Origin: Pycnococcus provasolii
Taxonomy: Eukaryota; Chlorophyta; Pseudoscourfieldiophyceae; Pseudoscourfieldiales; Pycnococcaceae
Assembly (NCBI GenBank): GCA_938743325.2
Contig: OW568887.1
Coordinates: 434,001-498,000 of the forward strand
Reading direction: 5' to 3'
DNA length: 64,000 nt
The notes beneath the pieces were generated by a model that saw nothing but the letters and a program-made list of their open reading frames with translations, searched no databases and was not told the DNA's origin. Within the stretch, counting starts at the first letter, position 1; each line of letters starts with the position of its first letter. Both the position numbers and the translations under genes were made by a program. Of this stretch, positions 57,646-64,000 are shown in pieces.

Positions 57646-59184
57646 ATGTCTGCGCCAATGGAGAGGAAGGTAGTGGAAGATGAGCTGCACGAAGACTTTC
57701 GCGACGACTTCGCGGTGGATGCTGCAAAGGCAGCGGCGGATATAGATACGAACGGCGGTGGCGGTGCACAGCAGCAGCAAATACAACAGCCAATCAAGCC
57801 CTCAAACATCCCGATCTTTCAACCTGTTCTGCCGCATACCACGGCGTGGACGCGTGCGGGACAGCCCGACGAAATGAAAGTGCCGCACGCAGTTGGCGGA
57901 GTTGACGAGTGCACGCTACCTGGTCACGCGCTCGAACAGCTGAAGCCACATGAGGCGAAGGCGGAAGAGGAGGTGGCTGCCGAAGCGAAGAAGGCGGAGG
58001 AAGCCGAGGCGGCGCGTATCGCGGCGGAACAGGCGGCGGCTGCCGAGGCGGAGCGTATCGCGGCGGAACAGGCGGCGGCTGCTGAGGCTGAGCGTATCGC
58101 GGCGGAACAGGCGGCGGCTGCTGAGGCGGCGCGTATCGAGGCTGAGCGTATCGCGGCGGAACAGGCGGCGGCTGCCGAGGCGGAGCGTATCGCGGCGGAA
58201 CAGGCGGCGGCTGCCGAGGCGACGCGTATCGAGACTGAGCGTATCGCGGCGGAACAGGCGGCGGCTGCCGAGGCGGAGCGTATCGCGGCGGAACAGGCGG
58301 CGGCTGCCGAAGCGGAGCGTATCGCGGCGGAACAGGCGGCGGCTGCCGAAGCGGCGCGTATCGCGGCGGAACAGGCGGCGGCTGCCGAGGCGGAGCGTAT
58401 CGCGGCGGAACAGGCGGCGGCTGCTGAGGCGGAGCGTATCGCGGCGGAACAGGCGGCGGCTGCCGAGGCGGCGCGTATCGAGGCTGAGCGTATCGCGGCG
58501 GAACAAGCGGCGGCTGCCGAGGCGGAGCGTATCGCGGCGGAACAGGCGGCGGCTGCCGAGGCGGCGCGTATCGAGGCTGAGCGTATCGCGGCGGAACAGG
58601 CGGCGGCTGCCGAGGCGGAGCGTATCGCGGCGGAACAGGCGGCGGCTGCCGAGGCGGCGCGTATCGAGGCTGAGCGTATCGCGGCGGAACAGGCGGCGGC
58701 TGCCGAGGCGGAGCGTATCGCGGCGAAACAGGCGGCGGCTGCCGAGGCTGAGCGTATCGCGGCGGAGCAGGCGGCGGCTGCTGAGGCGGCGCGTATCGAG
58801 GCTGAGCGTATCGCGGCGGAACAGGCGGCGGCTGCCGAGGCGGCGCGTATCGCGGCGGAACAGGCGGCGGCTGCCGAAGCGAAGAAGAAGGCGGAGGACG
58901 ATAAAAAAGCCGACGCGGCAGTAGTTGTCACGCCAGCAGCCGCAGGTACTACTGAAGAGCCGGTGGAAGAAGAGGAGCTGCCAGTCGCCGGCGATTGGCC
59001 GTCTTCTCCAAAGACAGCTCCGGCTGCAGCTGCAGCCGCAGCTGCACTAATGGTTGATGACGCCAAGGAACAAAAGAAGAAGGCGGATCGGGGATCGACT
59101 GGCACACGCCAGAAGCGTAAGCGTGAGCCATCTGATCCTGAAACGATGCGCGTAACGCGATCACGCGCACGCAAAAGTACGTGA
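57646..59184 (+). CDS. Ala/Glu-repeat helical protein with basic C-terminus
   Basis: 512 aa from ATG 57646 ([14 protein letters not shown]). Residues about 124-413 are 20 copies of a 13-residue unit [13 protein letters not shown], with six interspersed RIEAE/RIETE pentads. This amounts to a single long charged helix or coiled coil, TolA-like in composition but not evidently related. The N-terminus is acidic; the linker has poly-Gln and [13 protein letters not shown]. The C-terminus ends [10 protein letters not shown]...[11 protein letters not shown], a probable bipartite nuclear signal. It could be a nuclear structural or chromatin-associated protein; no family assigned. Confidence 0.65.
   Translation: MSAPMERKVVEDELHEDFRDDFAVDAAKAAADIDTNGGGGAQQQQIQQPIKPSNIPIFQPVLPHTTAWTRAGQPDEMKVPHAVGGVDECTLPGHALEQLKPHEAKAEEEVAAEAKKAEEAEAARIAAEQAAAAEAERIAAEQAAAAEAERIAAEQAAAAEAARIEAERIAAEQAAAAEAERIAAEQAAAAEATRIETERIAAEQAAAAEAERIAAEQAAAAEAERIAAEQAAAAEAARIAAEQAAAAEAERIAAEQAAAAEAERIAAEQAAAAEAARIEAERIAAEQAAAAEAERIAAEQAAAAEAARIEAERIAAEQAAAAEAERIAAEQAAAAEAARIEAERIAAEQAAAAEAERIAAKQAAAAEAERIAAEQAAAAEAARIEAERIAAEQAAAAEAARIAAEQAAAAEAKKKAEDDKKADAAVVVTPAAAGTTEEPVEEEELPVAGDWPSSPKTAPAAAAAAAALMVDDAKEQKKKADRGSTGTRQKRKREPSDPETMRVTRSRARKST
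58015..58884 (+). repeat. Coding minisatellite, 39-bp unit (20 copies plus six 15-bp inserts)
   Basis: 290 codons exactly: 20 x 13 + 6 x 5. Units are nearly identical at DNA level (for example GCGGCGGAACAGGCGGCGGCTGCCGAGGCGGAGCGTATC with few changes), so the array was recently expanded or homogenised. Confidence 0.9.
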
Positions 59185-59575
59185 TCGTGACGTGGTGATT
59201 GGATGCTTTTACTGTTTTTTGGAATATAGAGTGAGTACTACTGTTAGTGAGGAAGAGCTTAATGCTGTTAGTAATGCATGTAATAACCCATGCATGGGCG
59301 GGCTGAAAAAACAAGTCAAAGAGACAAAGAAGATCATATCAATATCATCAAGTGGTCAAAACTTTCAACATCATATTACTACTACTCTTCATTATCACAA
59401 GCATCCTGACCAAAACACAGCCAACATAACCCACACCGCCAACAACAACAACAACAGCAGCAACAACAACATACAGTACGTTAATGAATTACCACAGTCG
59501 TCGTAGTAGTGACGACGACCAGTTATGAATATTTAGTAGCACTGCTGCTGCTGCTCTTGCTGCCCCCGTGCATGC
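59185..59575. other. Intergenic gap (convergent)
   Basis: About 390 bp; contains AACAAC repeats near 59440-59470 and GTCGTCGTAGTAG. Nothing else seen. Confidence 0.55.
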
Positions 59576-59833
59576 TCACGCGTGAACGACATCCAAGCTC
59601 ACGTTCACCTTCTGTCCATCTGGACTGATGGCAAGACTTCGCTTTTTGAGCACCTCCTTCAGGTGCTCAATGGTCTCCTCCACCTTCAACAGCACCTTTG
59701 GATTAGCAGTCTTCGTCGCTGCGAGCCCTCCTAGTTCCGCGCGTTGTGCGCGCAGAGCCACCAGACGTGTTTGCAAGTCGTGCTCCTCCTTGGTCAGCCG
59801 TTTAATTTCCTGGCGCGCGAAGAATGCCTTCAT
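59576..59833 (-). CDS. Small coiled-coil protein, 85 aa
   Basis: MKAFFARQEIKRLTKEEHDL, then a heptad-rich helix to about residue 70 with VLLKVEETIEHLKEVLKKR, ending SLDVVHA. It begins at a proper ATG and codon use is normal. Its size and two helices separated by a GGLAATKTANPK turn are compatible with a prefoldin-like or small scaffold protein, but I do not recognise it. Confidence 0.45.
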   Translation of the reverse strand: MKAFFARQEIKRLTKEEHDLQTRLVALRAQRAELGGLAATKTANPKVLLKVEETIEHLKEVLKKRSLAISPDGQKVNVSLDVVHA

Positions 59834-60414
59834 GTTGTTGTTGACGTTGTTGTTGACGAATGCCGACGTAAAGACACGGGACGAAGAAAATCAAATTCAC
59901 GAATGCCAACCCTACCCAAGGAAAACCGATTTCGGGTTTTCAACTGGTTTTTTTTATCCCCCTCCCCCTTGCCCTCCCCAGGAAATCCCGGGTTTTCCAG
60001 ATCCGATGGGATGGATTCTGGGGTTGGTTGCGCCGCGCCCGCCGTGGGAAAAAACTTCTTGGAAAAACAAGGAAGTTGCGTCAACCAGTGGGGAAAAACG
60101 TCTTGAAGAAAAGAGGAAGTTGACGCGACAACGTCAGATAGGCGGCTTGGCTTTGGCGCCCAGACAACGTTTTCTTTTTAACGTCTTGAAAAAGAGGAGG
60201 TCGTGACGACAGGGCGTCGTTCATTCTTTGTTTTTTTGCAGAGTGGTGGTCGTAGTGGTGACGCCCATAATAGTCGTCGACGACAGGATTGAGGGTCCAT
60301 TTCTTATCTTCTCTTTTTTGGCAGATTTTTTGTTGTTGGTGACGCCTTCGTCGAGTGACTGCTGTTGTTGTGGTGGAGCATCATACTACTACTACTAGCA
60401 GCACTCCCGTGACC
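59834..60414. other. Divergent intergenic region
   Basis: Holds imperfect direct repeats of AAACTTCTTGGAAAAACAAGGAAGTTG type (60050-60075, 60090-60120) and AACGTCTTGAAAAAG (60180). Upstream frame of the next gene starts with GTG only. No gene seen. Confidence 0.5.
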
Positions 60415-61764
60415 ATGACCACCACCAATGACCACGCCGATCCCAGGGTCAGGGGGTCAGTCGGCGGCACAACTTACATGATGACCATCATTCCAGTGTG
60501 GGAAGAAGAAGGTGAGGGGCCACTGCAGGAGGTGCATGGAATCTTCGTAAGGGCTGCTCAAACCACGCCGCCGCTGCCTCGAAATCTTGAACGCATCGAA
60601 CAACATCTGGCTGATTCACATCTGTGGACTAGGAGAGATGAGCTGCTGCACATTGCAGATCCTCGTGGTGTGTACTACGAGAGAATGGGGATGCTGCCGT
60701 TGCTGGTACGCAAAACCAACTACATCCTGGATCTCGCACAACAAGAAGGAGGAGACCACCACACAGATAATAACAACAACGGCGATCAAAACGTTCACTA
60801 CGTTCGCGTCGGTTACGTGCCAGTAATCTTGAATGTTAGAGACTATTTCTGCGCTCGCATGACGATTCTGCCTAGGCTTCCGTGGGATGGAGCAGATCAC
60901 AACGCAATTACGTGGTTCGACCGATTGCTGTGTGGCAAGACGCTCGGTGAGAAGCCGCGCCCTGCTCCCCTGCCACCGCATCGTCTCACCAGTCGTTCGG
61001 CGACGCGGCAGGATGGACCCGACTACCCTCTCTTCAAGATCCACGACATGATGCATAGACGCGTTGACGTGGTGGCCCGCGTCACGTGCCCGGAAACAGT
61101 CCATCTGTGCGCTGCCGTGTGCCACGGCGATCTGGACTCTGCACGTAGGATTCTCAGTGACGCGGTGCGCACCGGCGACATGGCGGGACTTACACGAGTG
61201 ATTAACGCATACGGGGCGATGGTCGTGCGTTTATCGTGGGCGCAGGAAGGGGAGGAGCTACGCAATAACGACAGCTGCACTCTCTTTGGCACGCCTATGA
61301 TGTTCGCGCTTCTTTACGAACGCCGGGAAATGCTCTCGGTGCTGTACGCCGCAAATGCCAAGATGCTTCCTGATGTCGTGGAAAGTCGGCTGAGGCGGTC
61401 GTATGTCGTGCCTTTCTTCATGGCCGATGCCGAGTCAGCGACGGATATGCACTTGGTCGGTCACGTCGTCAGGGACCAGTGGGTGCGTGAGACGTGGGAT
61501 CGGTACGAAAGGCACGAGCCACCACCCAGTGTGCCGCTCGAGAATAGCTACCTCGTCGACGTCGAGCACGATCTACGGAACATGCCCGACAACTTTCGCA
61601 AATCCATGAGATCTCTGCTGCTGTCGCTTCATCGGCTGAACATCCACATTCCCGACGGCGTGATGCGGAAGATTCTCGAACACTCGTACGCGGCGCTTGT
61701 CTTTGACATAACTCACCCGCAAGATGTGCAAATGGCTACGTGGCGTCGCGAGTGGACTAGGTAG
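60415..61764 (+). CDS. Hypothetical protein, 449 aa
   Basis: ATG 60415 (MTTTNDHADPRVRG). No signal peptide. A single ankyrin-like segment is possible near residues 225-250 (VHLCAAVCHGDLDSARRIL), with a second weak LFGTPMMFALLYERREMLSVLYAANAK after it. Near the C-terminus, IHIPDGVMRKILEHSY resembles the first helix of an F-box-like motif (LPDDVLxKIL). None is strong enough for assignment. Confidence 0.5.
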   Translation: MTTTNDHADPRVRGSVGGTTYMMTIIPVWEEEGEGPLQEVHGIFVRAAQTTPPLPRNLERIEQHLADSHLWTRRDELLHIADPRGVYYERMGMLPLLVRKTNYILDLAQQEGGDHHTDNNNNGDQNVHYVRVGYVPVILNVRDYFCARMTILPRLPWDGADHNAITWFDRLLCGKTLGEKPRPAPLPPHRLTSRSATRQDGPDYPLFKIHDMMHRRVDVVARVTCPETVHLCAAVCHGDLDSARRILSDAVRTGDMAGLTRVINAYGAMVVRLSWAQEGEELRNNDSCTLFGTPMMFALLYERREMLSVLYAANAKMLPDVVESRLRRSYVVPFFMADAESATDMHLVGHVVRDQWVRETWDRYERHEPPPSVPLENSYLVDVEHDLRNMPDNFRKSMRSLLLSLHRLNIHIPDGVMRKILEHSYAALVFDITHPQDVQMATWRREWTR

Positions 61765-62141
61765 TCCTGACATAATAATAATACTTGTTTTTGAGTTCCT
61801 TCGTGGTCGACGTTTTTCTTCTTAAATTTCGCTTCTGAAATCTGAATAAGCGAATAATAAGAATACGAATGATAGAGATAGACAGACTACGACTTTTTGC
61901 GTGTTTTGTTGCGCTGACTGCGTTTTAATAATAATTGGTTTGTTAGTAACACTGACGCGCCACCGGCGCCGTCCGTCGTACAAATAAGGTTGGAAGAATA
62001 TGACTCAACGATGAATTCGGGGATTGTAAATTGTTTTCGGGGACGGGCTCTATTCGGAATTTCCCCACGTCTCGTCGTGTCGGAAGAGGGAGGCGCCGCA
62101 ACAAATCAGAGACGGCCATCTTGTTGTGGTGCATTATCATC
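61765..62141. other. Intergenic gap
   Basis: About 380 bp, AT-richer than the flanks at 61770-61940; no gene. Confidence 0.5.
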
Positions 62142-62795
62142 ATGGTGGTGAACGACAATGTCGTGATTAAAATGGTCGTATTGCTGCTCTCCATAATAGG
62201 AGCAATCATGATGCAACACTCGGACAACAATGACGGCGGCGCAGTGGTGGTGGTGATGGCGCACCGGCACCACAAAATATTCTCATCATCAAAACAGCAG
62301 AAGCAAGATGTCGGCATAGGTGCGCCGATAGATCTCGTGCCACCTCCCCCGTCGTTGAACTTATTAGAGATTTGCGAAGGAGGACTCGCATCGACGGGAA
62401 AGTACCCTGGAGCTTACGTCGTTGGGTTTGTTCAGTGCGCCGGATGCCCGCCGCCATACAACTGGTTTCTACGATGCCCGAGAGGAATTGAAGGTGGGCA
62501 ACAGTACGACATGGCAAGTGCGTCAAATGGTGGTGGAGGAGGGCCGTACGTGCCATGGCTAGAGGCGCTGAGCACGCCCGATACTCCTGGTTTCGTTTGG
62601 ACCACTGATTCACGCCGCAATCAGATGAGGGGCACAGCAAGGAATGGCGGCGCGCAAGTAGCTGAGGAGACAGGCGAGTGGAATGCGAACGCTTTTGACT
62701 ACCGCGCATATGCAAACACCTTGTGGCGGCTGTTTGGAATGGTGTGGACAGACGGTGGCGTTCCTGTGCAACTGCGTCGTCGTCGTTATTTGTAA
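62142..62795 (+). CDS. Hypothetical secreted or membrane-anchored protein, 217 aa
   Basis: ATG 62142 (MVVNDNVVIKMVVLLLSIIG). The hydrophobic segment at residues 8-20 could be a short signal anchor. The rest has a Pro-rich PPPPSLNLLEICEGG, a Cys pair in CAGCPPPYNWFLRC, and a C-terminal VQLRRRRYL. No family recognised. The frame upstream is open but begins with TTG. Confidence 0.45.
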   Translation: MVVNDNVVIKMVVLLLSIIGAIMMQHSDNNDGGAVVVVMAHRHHKIFSSSKQQKQDVGIGAPIDLVPPPPSLNLLEICEGGLASTGKYPGAYVVGFVQCAGCPPPYNWFLRCPRGIEGGQQYDMASASNGGGGGPYVPWLEALSTPDTPGFVWTTDSRRNQMRGTARNGGAQVAEETGEWNANAFDYRAYANTLWRLFGMVWTDGGVPVQLRRRRYL

Positions 62796-63185
62796 TCAAT
62801 CGGCAAAACAATATATGAAGGCACACAAAGAACATGTTTGCTCGTAGACTGGATTAGATGGGCCTGGCGTCGGGAGAGCCAAAACCCCCAATCGCCGCCA
62901 GGCGAGTTCGCCGTGACGCCGTCTATGCCCCGCGATCATTCTAAATCCTTCGTCGTGGCGGCACAGACACCACGAGCAGCAACACGCCCGCTTTGCTACA
63001 ACTGCTACATAATTTCTCCCAACATAGCTCGTTGACTACGCTCGCAATGTCGAAACGATACAGCAGAAGACGAGTCGAAACAACGTCGAAGGATAAAAGA
63101 TTAGCGCGGGCCTGCCCGCAGCCGATAATAGTAACGCACGCACTGAATACGCCATGCCACCTACCTGTCGTGTACCCGCCGTGCG

Positions 63186-63207
63186 TAACCCTAACCCTAA
63201 CCCTAAC
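63186..63207. repeat. Interstitial telomere-like tract (TAACCC)3
   Basis: TAACCC repeated three times plus TAAC, perfect, in a gap between genes. Confidence 0.85.
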
Positions 63208-63301
63208 GCAAACCCCAAAATTGGACATTGGACAATGGGGTTTTGAAAAAAACATTGTCTCCAATTGGGTATACAAACCCCCAATCAATAAATCCGTTTC
63301 T

Positions 63302-63444
63302 CTCTCTTTTTTTATGTAACCGAAAGGAAACGTTTGAGGCTCGGAAGCGGTATCCCGCGGTCGGGGATAAATATCCCCAAGCTTTTCCTAAGATTGAATC
63401 TCTCTTTTTTAACCGAAATTGTAATTTGAGGCTCGGAAGCGATA
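63302..63444 (+). repeat. Imperfect direct repeat, about 45-bp units
   Basis: The motif CTCTCTTTTTT...AACCGAAA...TTTGAGGCTCGGAAGCG occurs twice, at about 63302-63352 and 63398-63444. Confidence 0.75.
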
Positions 63445-63698
63445 TATATCCCCCGCCCCGGGTCCGATCAAAGAAAGATCCTGGAAAGGTCCGAGGGGTC
63501 GCGGTGCTACTAGGAAAGGGAAGGAAAGGACGCGTTACCACGGAAAATAGCGGCGTGTAATTATTACAGTGGGTGTTCAGTGGGTGTTCAGTCCACCTCC
63601 TCTGTCTGTCATTGTTTTCAGTCGAGTGGCGGTGGCATTTCTTTCGCGTTCCACAACAGCCTGCCTGTTGTTGGCAGCGGACGCGTGTTTGATCAGCC

Positions 63699-64000
63699 AT
63701 GATCAGCAGCAAACGTCATATCGATGGTGAACAACAACACGAGCAGCAGCAGCAGCAGCAGCAGCATGATCAACAACAACAGCAGCAGCAGCCGCTCTTC
63801 GTGCTTGCCGCTGCCGCCACAACAGCTTCAGACGAACCTCCAACAACAACAACAAACAAAAGGTGGTGGAGGAATTCTCTCTTTTCCAACGCCGGTGTAG
63901 GCTTACTTCTCACTGCAACGTCAACGATCCTCGTCGTGCGAAGTTTACGCCGGAAAATCTTCCATCCTCCTCGTCGTGCTGGCGGCGGCAACTCGTCGTC
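63699..64000 (+). CDS. Partial Gln-rich protein with one hydrophobic span; runs off the window
   Basis: Open from ATG 63699 to the window end with no stop (100 codons). It begins MISSKRHIDGEQQHEQQQ with two Gln runs coded mainly by CAG, then LFVLAAAATTASDEPPTTTT, NKRWWRNSLFSN, and a likely membrane span AGVGLLLTATSTILVVRSL followed by basic RRKIFHPPRR. The pattern suits a type II membrane protein such as a Golgi enzyme or an organelle-targeted protein, but the body lies outside the window. Confidence 0.5.
   Translation, partial: MISSKRHIDGEQQHEQQQQQQQHDQQQQQQQPLFVLAAAATTASDEPPTTTTNKRWWRNSLFSNAGVGLLLTATSTILVVRSLRRKIFHPPRRAGGGNSS

Larger units (their letters stand above)
62796..63698. other. 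Intergenic region near the right edge
   Basis: About 0.9 kb. Holds an interstitial telomere-like tract (63186-63207) and an imperfect direct repeat at 63302-63444. A further inverted pair AAACCCCA/TGGGGTTT flanks 63210-63245. No gene seen. Confidence 0.55.

Noticed and set aside
57924-59174. A 416-codon antisense ORF opposite the Ala/Glu repeats
   Set aside because: Mirror of the repeated plus-strand codons; no start context and no family features.

Overview
This is a nuclear window from a compact, intron-poor eukaryotic genome, most probably a photosynthetic alga and most likely green. The inference rests on a nuclear SufC with a plastid-type leader, a plastid-type Tyr/Trp permease with a leader, an EDR1/CTR1-type Raf-like kinase (a family typical of green plants and algae), a long (S)P-rich hydroxyproline-type wall glycoprotein, and a four-site cGMP-dependent kinase of the algal/alveolate kind. 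Cytosolic RPL8, proteasome alpha-5, Rab escort protein and Ssf1/Peter Pan exclude bacteria. Most genes are single-exon. I see one clear short intron, one longer one and a few candidate UTR introns. Interstitial telomere-like TTAGGG or AACCCTA tracts sit in several intergenic gaps. I cannot name the species.

Layout. 1-9 kb: NAA40-like acetyltransferase, secreted serine hydrolase, ABCG half-transporter and two unknown genes. 9-20 kb: EDR1-like kinase, Ssf1/Peter Pan, an aldonolactone-oxidase-like flavoprotein, a GT90-like glycosyltransferase and a small coiled-coil gene with introns. 20-26 kb is a housekeeping block: Rab escort protein, SUFC, PSMA5 and RPL8. 27-39 kb is an extracellular-matrix block: a 1287-aa chimeric LRR/poly-proline/beta-sandwich membrane protein, then five tandem copies of a secreted poly-Ala/poly-Gly silk-like gene on the minus strand, then a secreted Tyr/Pro/Gly-rich protein on the plus strand. 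40-48 kb: a Gln-rich unknown, a secreted amine-oxidase-like flavoprotein, a fold-back repeat of about 750 bp and a plastid amino-acid permease. 49-64 kb: cGMP-dependent protein kinase, a coiled-coil/EF-hand protein, a secreted amidohydrolase, an Ala/Glu-repeat helical protein, small unknowns and a partial Gln-rich membrane protein running off the right edge.

The part most likely to be undescribed is the silk-like array at about 31.5-37.8 kb. Each unit of about 1.27-1.47 kb carries a signal peptide followed by alternating Ala10 and Gly-rich blocks and Pro/Tyr segments. Between each pair of genes lies a nearly identical spacer holding an ATG-less fragment of a right-handed beta-helix (Pmp-type) protein and two adjacent hairpins. 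With the flanking HRGP-like and Tyr-rich genes it forms what looks like a wall or extracellular-fibre locus. That functional reading is inference; the tandem structure and composition are seen directly.
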